A stretch of 23,856 bases of DNA from D37C17 sp964551815. Lineage in GTDB: Bacteria; Fidelibacterota; Marinisomatia; SCGC-AAA003-L08; D37C17. Location: positions 1 through 23,856 of the forward strand of contig CAZKEL010000040.1 of NCBI GenBank assembly GCA_964551815.1. The letters run 5' to 3'. The notes beneath the pieces are model-generated. The model saw only the letters and a program-made list of their open reading frames with translations. It was not told the DNA's origin and did not search any database. Positions 9,001 through 16,050 of the stretch are shown here, piece by piece. The position numbers and the translations under genes were made by a program. How positions within the stretch are numbered: the first letter of the stretch is position 1; each line of letters begins with the position of its first letter.

Positions 9001-10020
9001 TACCGCAGCAGGATCACTGCCTTTGCCAATCAGGTTTTGTCCGGTGACTATTCTCCATTGGAAAGAAATCTGTCAGTGGAATCTTCAGAGAGCATTTTTA
9101 GTACTGCCGTATTCAGATTGACAGAATACCTCTCAAAACAAGGACCTTCTCCCTTTGTAAATTATATTCAATCCCAACTTACCAATAATGAATTGAGTAT
9201 TAAGTGGTTGAAAAGACTCATCAAACAAAGGAATCAGGTCACCATAAAAAGTTTTGGTGAACTAAGTATCATTTGCGACACCTCGCCCCCATCACCTGAA
9301 AACTGGATACGACAGTCCCGTCGGCTTCTTGCCTACCTTCTCACCCAAAAGCTGCATAATCACAGGTTGATTCCCAAATGGACCATCATTGATGACTTGT
9401 GGGCAGACGACACCCCTGCTGTATTAGATAAACGATTGAGACAAACTCTGTATCGTTTACGACATTTATTTCCCGTAAATCTGCAGGTGCAACTCATTCA
9501 GTCGGAAACTGATACCCATTCATACGGAATTATAAATACGGATGATATTTGGTGGGATGCAGGAGAGTTTGTTAACGGCTATAAGCGTGGCAGACAATGT
9601 CTGCATTATGGTGAAGAATTTAACGCGATGTTGGAATTCGAACGGGTTCAGCCTTTTTATACTGGTAAATATCTGCAAGGAATGGAGGAACTTTGGTCCC
9701 AGAATGTGAGCCAGGAATTAGAGAGGTATTATTATTTCATGATGGACTGTTTATGTGAATATTACAATAAAAACAAATCACCTGAAATGGTACACTTTTA
9801 TGCTGACAAAATCCGCCGGATAGACCCGTTGGAGGAATGCGGTATTTTCTGGCAGGTAAAAGCCTGGTTTATGCAGAGGAAAAAAGCTGTAGCATTTCGA
9901 AATTTCAATGAATGGTCAGAGTTATACAAAAGTGAATTAGAATTTGCTCCTGAATTCACCATTGAAGAAATCTCCGGTTATAATTCCTTTAGAGAATTCT
10001 GGAAAGGAAAAGAAGGATAG
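6100..10020 (+). CDS. ATPase-TPR-SARP giant transcriptional regulator
   Basis: 1306 residues, likely a cytoplasmic signal-integrating transcription factor of the MalT/STAND type. The N-terminal AAA-like domain has Walker A GTAGTGKS at residues 38-45 and Walker B LLLLIDD at 149-155. The middle (about 400-900) is a long alpha-helical solenoid with TPR-like units (for example AEELINSALKLAKKTENQYM and the units after it). The C-terminus from about residue 1047 has a winged-helix fold of the SARP type (FGELSII, then WIRQSRRLLAYLL, DDLWAD and LRQTLYRLRHLF), followed by a BTAD-like helical domain (about 1150-1300). In AfsR-type SARPs the DNA-binding part is N-terminal, so the order here is reversed. 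No Shine-Dalgarno sequence is seen before the ATG and no alternative start lies upstream in frame. It is preceded by a 193-base gap, so it need not be cotranscribed with 906-5906. The ligand and targets are unknown. Confidence 0.88.
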   Translation: MLSHQKSILNRQSELQVLHQFLSQLHQNVGNQSLLITGTAGTGKSQLLAYSEQSDFPLHTLRITLTEKQNFMGEMIPAIAGLFDRKSLDALLTPLTTATLNGYLRNHRPIISLKKDELPLDLSHVTTKTKAESIAGLLGSYIAKYDLPLLLLIDDFQYADEEDLEFLSAINAYIGEEALPIAWMITYKTEGKKNIPAPLKELLSPENTIQLNNFDSEGTKVFIEALLGSDFILKNEDFGNKLHKVTGGNPLYLQEGMAYLKQLNVLTHVNDYWELDSKAEYHLPASLTENILARVKVLLQDSQSALLAGILAVSAASLNIQELISIPGLSEKQVKSKIKELIKCHFLYNDLTFSHPLISYQLQNSLENTHYHLIINKLYQYFSTQEDLPPFAIAPYAMKVNPSTNKEKREILQTLRNAVSELFGKTSRIKELARWSHRCYELETHQEKRLFDLAKYAYLLQTSGDIEESSSFFEYLLKSPIPTVFLHAAPDYIPTLILNNEIAKVKRLLNKGIRLAEEMKDNHALLRLLSLKYVNRRRLGLKKSGDRLHKQISSIPRNNTEGKILWCRHSLDRANDYFLTNKLPEAEELINSALKLAKKTENQYMLYVAYERLQFQKLMTGDCFTALEFCKKSQSAALAYGHPHFIAMSQSYLAQALTFCGKFEEAVEYGKKSLNSLLRMKKYISAQTPLAHLAGAYQNLGEYKKAARLIQSQEKMIVEHKVKNLQSILYSIMGSSFCSDGKYKSGQQYIRKGIAIAKKDGLPNYEGQGYGFLGDAYITKKTPEYKKALTAYQKADSIFFHQRELGLHGCRNALKILHACTEVKNGHKKWFAIFEERRKNSDYNLEFEAASLFFKHAPPKSWEALFEKGLTKEDAMGTGFIQAYRAAHLLQSEKNSVREAEGYLLPLILTSIRKRNMDVFVKFMYRFQFSPISAEWLDSPLIQLEIILTLGPNLKKESSLPFSGDAGYRSRITAFANQVLSGDYSPLERNLSVESSESIFSTAVFRLTEYLSKQGPSPFVNYIQSQLTNNELSIKWLKRLIKQRNQVTIKSFGELSIICDTSPPSPENWIRQSRRLLAYLLTQKLHNHRLIPKWTIIDDLWADDTPAVLDKRLRQTLYRLRHLFPVNLQVQLIQSETDTHSYGIINTDDIWWDAGEFVNGYKRGRQCLHYGEEFNAMLEFERVQPFYTGKYLQGMEELWSQNVSQELERYYYFMMDCLCEYYNKNKSPEMVHFYADKIRRIDPLEECGIFWQVKAWFMQRKKAVAFRNFNEWSELYKSELEFAPEFTIEEISGYNSFREFWKGKEG

Positions 10021-10033
10021 GGGCTGGGGAATA

Positions 10034-10086
10034 ATGAGAATGAAAAATTAAAAATTAAAAATGAAAAATGAAAAATTTAAAATTTC
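10034..10086. repeat. Purine-rich (ATGAAAA/ATTAAAA)n tract
   Basis: Tandem AATGAAAA and AATTAAAA units; on the other strand it reads as TTTTTCATTTTTAAT, matching the tract at 726-802. Confidence 0.7.
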
Positions 10087-10101
10087 AAAGCTTACATACT
10101 T

Positions 10102-10231
10102 CTGTCACTCTGAGGAACGAAGAGTCTCAATCCATTATTATTCAGTTATCTATGTGTTAATTACACAACGAATATCGAATATTGAATCAATCTACGATTA
10201 CACTATTTATCCATCGTAACTTTAGTGTAGT
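10102..10231. repeat. 130-bp perfect direct repeat, copy 1
   Basis: Base-for-base identical to 10322-10451 (offset 220). It contains the core GAGGAACGAAGAGTCTCAAT, a TATGTGTTAATTACACAA segment and the ATTTATCCATCGTAACTTTA module related to left-flank positions 478-536 and 669-715 in inverted orientation. Confidence 0.95.
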
Positions 10232-10242
10232 CGAACGATTGA

Positions 10243-10272
10243 CCTGCCTACGCTGTTTCTACGGCAGGCAGG
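10243..10272. repeat. CCTGCCTGCCGTAG hairpin box, inverted copy 3
   Basis: Reverse complement reads CCTGCCTGCCGTAGAAACAG followed by CGTAGGCAGG, differing from 441-470 at one loop base. It lies immediately after the first 130-bp repeat. Confidence 0.85.
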
Positions 10273-10321
10273 CAAGTGACGATTGACCATTGACCATTGA
10301 CGGATAATCCAGTAAAAATCC

Positions 10322-10451
10322 CTGTCACTCTGAGGAACGAAGAGTCTCAATCCATTATTATTCAGTTATCTATGTGTTAATTACACAACGAATATCGAAT
10401 ATTGAATCAATCTACGATTACACTATTTATCCATCGTAACTTTAGTGTAGT
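10322..10451. repeat. 130-bp perfect direct repeat, copy 2
   Basis: Identical to 10102-10231. The two copies diverge immediately outside these limits, so the boundaries are sharp. Confidence 0.95.
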
Positions 10452-10467
10452 TGGAGGATGGGCATGA

Positions 10468-10514
10468 GATGAATTTCGAATATTGAATGTCGAATGATGA
10501 AGGTCGAATGTCCA
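10468..10514. repeat. 47-bp perfect inverted repeat, right arm
   Basis: Exact reverse complement of 389-435, about 10 kb away. Homologous inverted arms this long could support recombination, but no invertase or recombinase gene is in the window. Confidence 0.9.
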
Positions 10515-10522
10515 TTGACGAA

Positions 10523-10577
10523 TAAACCCCATTAAATCCCTGTCACTCTGAGGAACGAAGAGTCTCAATCCATTATT
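10523..10577. repeat. Intergenic box, third right-flank copy
   Basis: 10540-10577 is identical to the first 38 bases of both 130-bp repeats. 10523-10576 matches the reverse complement of 276-329 with one mismatch, so this copy is the closest partner of the left-flank copy. Confidence 0.9.
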
Positions 10578-10703
10578 TTATTGCTTAAGCAGGGGTGTAC
10601 TATTTTTGAGTAAACTATATTTTTAATTTAATCTAATTGTTCTTTCTATCTTCAAACAGTTTACAGCCATCTAACAACTCAATTCTAATTCCAACTATTT
10701 CTA

Positions 10704-11069
10704 TTACAAATACTTAGAGATTACCTGCTTGAATTCATGAATGCCTATAGGTTTCTTCACAAAGTCGTTGGCACCAATATCTTTGACAGTTTGAATGGTT
10801 GAGTCATGGCAATAAGCCGAAATAACTACTACGGGAATATCTTTATGCTCCTTTGATTTACGAACCCATTTGAGAATTTCAAATCCGTCTGGTTCAGGCA
10901 TAAGCAAATCCAGGATGATTAAATCAAAAGTGCCTACTCTTAATTCTGCCATGGTAGTTTTGCCGTCATTTGTGGTGATGATATCCCAGTTTGGTCGTTC
11001 GATGATCGCCTCAAGGATTTCCACTAAATCCGGTTCATCATCGGTAAGTAATATGCGTTTATTTTCCAT
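10704..11069 (-). CDS. Single-domain response regulator (receiver only)
   Basis: 121 residues, a complete CheY-like receiver with no output domain. The acidic pair D10/D11, phosphoacceptor D54 (LIILDLLMP), S84 (VVVISAY) and K105 (DFVKKPI) are all present. The ATG lies inside the end of the upstream histidine kinase gene (11-base overlap) and is preceded by a perfect AGGAGG at 11075-11080 with 5-nt spacing, so it is very probably translationally coupled to the kinase that phosphorylates it. Lacking a DNA-binding domain, it should act by protein-protein contact or as a phosphorelay intermediate; which is unknown. Confidence 0.93.
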   Translation of the reverse strand: MENKRILLTDDEPDLVEILEAIIERPNWDIITTNDGKTTMAELRVGTFDLIILDLLMPEPDGFEILKWVRKSKEHKDIPVVVISAYCHDSTIQTVKDIGANDFVKKPIGIHEFKQVISKYL

Positions 11070-12555
11070 TTTGGCCTCCTGAATTCATTGGTAATGTAAA
11101 GGAAAAAGTACATCCCTTGCCAGTACCTTTAGATGTTACCCAGACATCTCCTGACATCTGATTAATTAATTTTTTTACGATGGATAATCCAAGTCCTGTA
11201 CCTTGTATGCGCAGTTCACCTGCCATTTCCGCCCGGTAAAAGGCTTCAAATACTGACTTCTTCTCTTTTGGCTTTAATCCAATTCCTGAATCTTTCACTT
11301 CCACCAAAGCCATATTCCCTTTCTTTTTTGAAGTAATTAAAACATTACCATTTTTTGAATTATACTTCAGAGCATTATCTACTAAATTTATGAGTACTTC
11401 ATAAATTCCATCGCTGTCTCCTAAGACTGTTGCTTCCTTAAATTTATTATGGAAGGATATATGCTGTGTCTTATACTTTGCAATTATAGCCATCTCATTG
11501 ATAACATTAAAAATTATCTCATTGAGATTGACCACGTCTTTTTTGGTACCGGTAGCTCCCGCTTCAATTCGAGAAACACTGAGCAGGTCATCTACAATAT
11601 GGTCCAACCTTTCTGCATGACCTGCTATTTTAATTAATTTTTCTTCCTGTTCAGCATTGACCTCCCCCCATTTTTTCATGGTGAGTAGTTGAGAAAAGCC
11701 CATAATAGCAGCAATGGGAGTGCGGAGATCATGAGATACCCTGGCAATAAATTGCTCTCTTTCTTTCTGGAGCCATCTTAATTCACTGGTGCGGTCTTCA
11801 ACTTTTTTTTCAAGTTCGTCCCTGGCTTTCTCTACTTGATTTATTAATTGGGCATTGTCAAGGGCTATGGTTACCTGATTACCAAATACAACTAAAGCTT
11901 CTGTATCCCCTTCACAGATATTTTCTCCCCAAACGGAAAGCATCCCTTTTGTTTTATGATTACCCAACATGGGTACAGAAATGGAAGGAGTGCCTGGTTT
12001 GATTTTTAATAGCTTCATCACCTGGGTAACAATAGGCCCCGGAATCGCTTGCAGAGCTGTTTTAACTTCAGCAGTCACATCTGGAATATAAATAGGCTCT
12101 TGATTAAGAAAGAGTTTTTCGTAATAATCAAATTTAGTGAGAGGTATTTTATAGTCCTGAAGGGAGAAACCTGCAATTTTTTCAGCCATGGTGATAATTT
12201 TACTCTCGAAGGAAGTATATAGTCCTGTGAGGGTAGTTTTTTCTAGGTTTACTTCCCCTATAAAGCAGTAAAAACCCAGTTTAGTCAACTCCTTCCCCAA
12301 AATTTCTAACACATCATCAGGATTCCGCTCTGTTTCAATTTTTACTGCAACATGACTGAGGGAGGTAATAAATTGTCTGGTGCGTTTTAATTCTTCTAAA
12401 TTTGTGGATTGTTCTGATTTTGCGGTGTTTATTTGCGTATTTAATTGGAGGCGAAGCTGCTCAATTTCATTGAGGGCGTTATTTAATTCATCCTGCAGCT
12501 TTAAGATATGTTCTTCCAGCTGATGAATTGAATCTGGTGAGACATTATCCTGCAT
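11059..12555 (-). CDS. Soluble GAF-domain sensor histidine kinase
   Basis: 498 residues, no signal peptide or membrane segment. Order: N-terminal coiled coil (about 10-60), GAF-like sensor (about 70-235), second coiled coil (238-262), HisKA with H-box VSHDLRTP and phosphorylated H275, then an HATPase domain with N-box LVDNALKY (N394), G1 box DSGIG (422-426) and G2 box GTGLG (452-456). It should autophosphorylate on H275 and pass phosphate to the receiver encoded immediately downstream. Its ATG overlaps the end of the AlkB-like gene by 11 bases, so the three genes are one translation-coupled unit. The signal bound by the GAF domain is not evident from the sequence; a small molecule or redox state is possible. 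Confidence 0.93.
   Translation of the reverse strand: MQDNVSPDSIHQLEEHILKLQDELNNALNEIEQLRLQLNTQINTAKSEQSTNLEELKRTRQFITSLSHVAVKIETERNPDDVLEILGKELTKLGFYCFIGEVNLEKTTLTGLYTSFESKIITMAEKIAGFSLQDYKIPLTKFDYYEKLFLNQEPIYIPDVTAEVKTALQAIPGPIVTQVMKLLKIKPGTPSISVPMLGNHKTKGMLSVWGENICEGDTEALVVFGNQVTIALDNAQLINQVEKARDELEKKVEDRTSELRWLQKEREQFIARVSHDLRTPIAAIMGFSQLLTMKKWGEVNAEQEEKLIKIAGHAERLDHIVDDLLSVSRIEAGATGTKKDVVNLNEIIFNVINEMAIIAKYKTQHISFHNKFKEATVLGDSDGIYEVLINLVDNALKYNSKNGNVLITSKKKGNMALVEVKDSGIGLKPKEKKSVFEAFYRAEMAGELRIQGTGLGLSIVKKLINQMSGDVWVTSKGTGKGCTFSFTLPMNSGGQNGK
11075..11080 (-). promoter_or_regulatory. Consensus ribosome binding site AGGAGG for the response regulator
   Basis: Reads AGGAGG on the minus strand, 5 nt before the ATG, inside the 3' end of the kinase gene. 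It shows that this organism uses standard Shine-Dalgarno pairing at least here. Confidence 0.85.
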
Positions 12556-13642
12556 GGGTAGTTTTTAAGGATGTTATGCGTGGATTAATCACCCGATACC
12601 ATAAGGGCGGAACCAGACAAAGCAGGAGCGTGGTCAAATACCCATAGGGCATTTGAGGAGCGTCTTCATAAGGGTCTAATTTCCAGAATTTGATGGTAGG
12701 TTTCTCATGATGGGCAGAATGACGGGTCAGTGAAAACAATACCAGCCCGCTCATTCGTTTATTGGTATTCCAGGAATGTTCCGGCCTTACCGGTTCATCC
12801 GGATTTCTCCGCAATCCGTAATGTTCCATGTAATTCACAATTTCCAAGATGAACTTTGCAATACCCGCCTGAGCCAGAAATAAAATGAATCCAAACATTC
12901 CCCCTGCCAGATAAAATAAAGAAGCCCAGCATAAACACATAAGGTAACCTGTAAGCAGCCTGTTATAAACAGAAATAATTCTCCTGCCTTTTTTCTTTAA
13001 AAGTCCCATTTCAATTTTCCAGGCACTAAGGTGGCCCATAATAGTAGATCTGATTGCAAAGGTGTACACATTCTCACCCACTCTTGCAGTAGCAGGGTCT
13101 TTTTCTGTTCCCACATAAGTATGATGTCCATATACATGTTCAATGGCGAAGTCAGGGTTCCAGCTTGCAGCCAAAAGCCAGCGTCCTTCCAGCATGGCAA
13201 CTTTATCTTTCACCCGATGGGTGAGTTCGTGAGCTACATTGGTACCATATCCAGCCACAAGAAAACCCATTCCGATAATTGCACCTAAATAGTGGTACCA
13301 TGTATTACTATTTCTTGCAGATATAAAGTCATATCCGCTAAAACGCGATAAAAAGGAGGCAATTCCCAAAAAGTCTGATTGTCCACTTCCGGAAGTCCAG
13401 GCGAAGACGATTAACATGGCAGTAATAATGGGCAGTGCTAAATGGAGAGGAAATTCAATTAAAATAGGATATTTATATTCAGGCATAGCAGTATCTTCAG
13501 AAGTAAATTCATCCCCTATGGTCATGATGATGAATAGCTGAATAACTCCCAGCCACATCCATAACCCACCCAGCAATAATCCCATGACTGCTACTGGTAT
13601 TAATAGTGGTGTTAAATAATATTTTAAAGTGTGATATATCAT
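12545..13642 (-). CDS. alkB: AlkB-family membrane di-iron alkane monooxygenase
   Basis: 365 residues from the ATG at 13642. A TTG 42 bases further upstream (13684) would add 14 polar residues, but the ATG is preceded by GATGAGGG and is preferred. It is a polytopic inner-membrane protein whose histidine boxes fit AlkB: HELTH (138-142), EHVYGHH (168-174), NYMEHYGL (270-277) and RHSAHH (307-312). The WNTNKRMSG stretch and the C-terminal LVPPLWYRVINPRI are also AlkB-like. The usual last box is RHSDHH; here the Asp is Ala. The family hydroxylates terminal carbons of medium-chain alkanes using rubredoxin as electron donor. No rubredoxin or rubredoxin reductase gene is adjacent. A related membrane hydroxylase or desaturase acting on other hydrophobic substrates cannot be excluded. 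It is the first gene of an operon with the kinase and receiver. Confidence 0.88.
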   Translation of the reverse strand: MIYHTLKYYLTPLLIPVAVMGLLLGGLWMWLGVIQLFIIMTIGDEFTSEDTAMPEYKYPILIEFPLHLALPIITAMLIVFAWTSGSGQSDFLGIASFLSRFSGYDFISARNSNTWYHYLGAIIGMGFLVAGYGTNVAHELTHRVKDKVAMLEGRWLLAASWNPDFAIEHVYGHHTYVGTEKDPATARVGENVYTFAIRSTIMGHLSAWKIEMGLLKKKGRRIISVYNRLLTGYLMCLCWASLFYLAGGMFGFILFLAQAGIAKFILEIVNYMEHYGLRRNPDEPVRPEHSWNTNKRMSGLVLFSLTRHSAHHEKPTIKFWKLDPYEDAPQMPYGYLTTLLLCLVPPLWYRVINPRITSLKTTHAG

Positions 13643-13694
13643 TTTACCCTCATCTCTATACGGGTTTAATTTACATCTTTTCAAACATTGAACA

Positions 13695-14984
13695 ATGACA
13701 CATTCAGACTTAGAATTTCCTGAAAAATTCCTCTGGGGATCTACAACTGCAGCGCATCAGGTTGAAGGTAACTGCACGAATAATAATTGGTCACAATGGG
13801 AAAATACTCCCTCCCGCCATTCTTATACTTTTTTGCATGATAAACAATCTGCAGGTGAGGCTTGTAATCATTGGAACCTTTATGAACAGGATTTCTGCTT
13901 AATGGAAAATATTGGGCTGAATGCCTACCGTTTTTCGGTAGAGTGGAGTAAAATAGAACCTGAAGAAAATCAATTTGACCATTCCGCTATAGAGCATTAC
14001 TCTCGAATAATTGACAGCTTGATAAAGAAGAATATCACCCCAATGATCACTTTGCATCATTTCACACATCCTGATTGGTTTGAATATAAGGGTGCATTTG
14101 AAAAGGAAAATAATATTAAATATTTTCTGCGGTTTACTAAACTTGTTTTCAGGGAATTTAGTGATCGAGTTACCTTTTTTTGTGTGATCAATGAGCCAGA
14201 GGTCTTTACAGTTCAAGGGTATTTTACAGGTATATTCCCCCCTGAAAAGCAGAATATTTACCTGGCAGCTAAAGTACTCAAAAATCTCATCAAAGCACAT
14301 GTAATTGTATATGAAGGTATAAAATCATTACCCGGAGGAAATTCCAGTAAAATTGGGTTTGTAAAAAATATAAATCAGTTTAAGCCCTGGAGAAAATTGA
14401 ATCCTATAGATCAGCTTATCTCGAAATTCTCAAATCACTTTTATAATGATTTGGTTTTACACTGTTTGAAAACAGATTCCTTTACATCCAATATTCCCAT
14501 TCTGCATTTATTAAATGAAAAAATTCCCGGCGCTTCCCATAGCTATGATTTTATTGGACTCAACTATTATTCTCATAATTTCTTACAATTTCAATTAATT
14601 AATAAGCCCCATTTCATTCCGCAATACCCTGAAGATGAACCTAAAACGGATATGCCTTATACCATGTACCCAAGGGGATTTTATGATGCATTGCAGACAG
14701 TATCCACTTTGGGTAGACCAATTATAGTGACGGAAAACGGCATTGCAGATAAACAGGATAATCTCCGTGAAAAATGGATCAGAGAATATCTGGAGCAACT
14801 CCAAATTGCTCTCAATGATGGAATGGACATCCGTGGATATTTTTACTGGTCTTTATTGGATAATTACGAATGGGCTGAAGGATATCATATGAAGTTTGGT
14901 CTTTATGAAGTTAATTTCAAAACTCAAGAGAGAAAATTAAGAGAAGGGGCGAAAATTTACAGACAGATTATTAAGGGAGCTTAA
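13695..14984 (+). CDS. Glycoside hydrolase family 1 beta-glycosidase
   Basis: 429 residues, a full-length GH1 (typical 430-480). The N-terminus FPEKFLWGSTTAAHQVEG is the family signature, with substrate-binding Q22. The acid/base glutamate is E167 in INEPEV and the nucleophile is E347 in VTENG. H121/H122 and the C-terminal YWSLLDNYEWAEGY (W385, E392, W393) also match. It cleaves terminal beta-glucose or related beta-linked sugars; specificity cannot be called. No signal peptide, so it should be cytoplasmic and act on imported oligosaccharides. It starts 52 bases from the divergent alkB start, so the two promoters must be packed into that gap. No clear Shine-Dalgarno is seen; start chosen because the family motif begins at residue 8. 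Confidence 0.95.
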   Translation: MTHSDLEFPEKFLWGSTTAAHQVEGNCTNNNWSQWENTPSRHSYTFLHDKQSAGEACNHWNLYEQDFCLMENIGLNAYRFSVEWSKIEPEENQFDHSAIEHYSRIIDSLIKKNITPMITLHHFTHPDWFEYKGAFEKENNIKYFLRFTKLVFREFSDRVTFFCVINEPEVFTVQGYFTGIFPPEKQNIYLAAKVLKNLIKAHVIVYEGIKSLPGGNSSKIGFVKNINQFKPWRKLNPIDQLISKFSNHFYNDLVLHCLKTDSFTSNIPILHLLNEKIPGASHSYDFIGLNYYSHNFLQFQLINKPHFIPQYPEDEPKTDMPYTMYPRGFYDALQTVSTLGRPIIVTENGIADKQDNLREKWIREYLEQLQIALNDGMDIRGYFYWSLLDNYEWAEGYHMKFGLYEVNFKTQERKLREGAKIYRQIIKGA

Positions 14985-15077
14985 TATATCTGAGTTTCTG
15001 AGAAACCTGAGTACAAAGTGCCAAAGCAGTATGGTCAATTTGATCTAAATAGTCAGCGATTCCCTGTCCCTGGAATG

Positions 15078-15097
15078 CGTCATTCGACATTCGATAC
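15078..15097. repeat. Fragment of the ATTCGACATTCGA intergenic repeat
   Basis: CGTCATTCGACATTCGATAC resembles left-flank 224-243. It sits in the 211-base gap between convergent GH1 and patatin genes, another 3'-end location for this repeat type. The rest of that gap shows no gene and no clear terminator. Confidence 0.5.
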
Positions 15098-15195
15098 ACA
15101 AATGTTTTTGTTCCGCCCCATCATTGTTCATTGTAATACCAAAGTGTCTTCCTATATCTGGCCGATTCACCTCACCCCTTACCGCTTGCTGGATT

Positions 15196-16050
15196 TTACT
15201 TTTTTAATCTCGGTAAAGCATCCACTCCCATTTCCATACCGGTACGATAATCTGCCATGAGATCATCTCTATTATAAGAAATTACGCCACATTTCAATTC
15301 CTCAGGTGGTGATATCTGGGTAATATGTAAATCCTTGGGTGGGTTTTGTATATAATTCTGTTCCCGCTCATAAATGCGGGCGTTGCGGGTTATGAGATTT
15401 TGCAATTTGGGATTATCTTTATAAAAGAGAGGGGCATACAATGACTCGAAATTCCAGTCAGCTTCATACTCAGATGGATGCGTTCGAAGCAAGATGATGT
15501 TCCTATATCCCCAATCATATACCCTTTTTACGGGAAGTGGGTCTGCAAGTCCCCCATCAATATATTTTTTTCCAGCAAGCTTACAATAACCTCTGGTAGC
15601 AACGGGAAGAGATCCTGTAGCCTCCATGGTTTTCACCCAGCCGAATTTTTTCACCGACAGGTAAGCCGGTGCACCGTTTGAATAGTTTGTCACCACCACT
15701 CTGCAGTCTGCCTCCCCCAGGAAACTATTTGCCGTGGGTTGATCGAAAGGAAACTTTCTGGATGCCACATCCATCAGATATTTCAGCTCCATATAATTTC
15801 CCCCCTTTAGAAATCGGACAATACTGATAAAATTGGCACTCTCTGCAACAGCGGTGATTATGTTTATATTGCGCTTATATTGCTTGGATAGGTAAGAAGT
15901 GAGATTCATGGCTCCTCCTGATACTCCAAGATATAAACTAAAGGGGTCAAAACCAAAACGAATGAAAATATCCAGGATACCTGCTGTAAAGGCAGATTTA
16001 AATCCTCCGCCTTCAACTACTAAGGCAACTTTTGAACTGTCAACCTTCAT
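15196..16050 (-). CDS. Patatin-like phospholipase family protein (YjjU/RssA-like)
   Basis: 284 residues. N-terminal ALVVEGGGFKSAFTAG is the patatin oxyanion loop, GVSGG (42-46) gives nucleophile S44, and IDGGLADPLPV gives the catalytic D165. It lacks a signal peptide. The family are serine lipid acyl hydrolases; the best fit by length and the DGGLADPLPVKRV stretch is the bacterial YjjU type of unknown physiological substrate. The ATG overlaps the stop codon of the upstream transpeptidase-family gene by one base (TAATG), so it is the last gene of the 20137-15196 operon. The predicted location is cytoplasmic or membrane-associated. Confidence 0.93.
   Translation of the reverse strand: MKVDSSKVALVVEGGGFKSAFTAGILDIFIRFGFDPFSLYLGVSGGAMNLTSYLSKQYKRNINIITAVAESANFISIVRFLKGGNYMELKYLMDVASRKFPFDQPTANSFLGEADCRVVVTNYSNGAPAYLSVKKFGWVKTMEATGSLPVATRGYCKLAGKKYIDGGLADPLPVKRVYDWGYRNIILLRTHPSEYEADWNFESLYAPLFYKDNPKLQNLITRNARIYEREQNYIQNPPKDLHITQISPPEELKCGVISYNRDDLMADYRTGMEMGVDALPRLKK

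Larger units (their letters stand above)
10021..10703. other. Gene-free repeat mosaic between convergent genes, right flank
   Basis: No coding region is supported. It lies between the 3' ends of the giant regulator (plus) and the response regulator (minus). From left to right it holds a purine-rich tract (10034-10086), a 130-bp repeat (10102-10231), the CCTGCCTG hairpin box (10243-10272), an ATTGACC 7-mer tract (about 10281-10301), the second 130-bp repeat (10322-10451), the 47-bp inverted arm (10468-10514) and a third core box (10523-10577). The last 120 bases show nothing recognisable and no clear terminator. Confidence 0.85.

Noticed and set aside
906..10020. A composite transposon carrying the two-gene block
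   Set aside because: No transposase, integrase or target-site duplication is visible, and the flanking modules behave like scattered intergenic repeats, so only the weaker inverted-repeat observation is reported.
13899..14300. 133-residue open frame on the minus strand inside the GH1 gene
   Set aside because: It lies entirely within a gene with intact family motifs, and reads as a low-complexity antisense shadow with no homology signal.
14985..15077. Terminator stem GTTTC/GAAAC after the GH1 gene
   Set aside because: Only five base pairs with a three-base loop and no T-tract; within chance expectation.
15018..15260. 80-residue open frame on the plus strand after the GH1 gene
   Set aside because: It overlaps the end of the clear patatin gene, contains an intergenic repeat fragment and has no recognisable motif or ribosome binding site.
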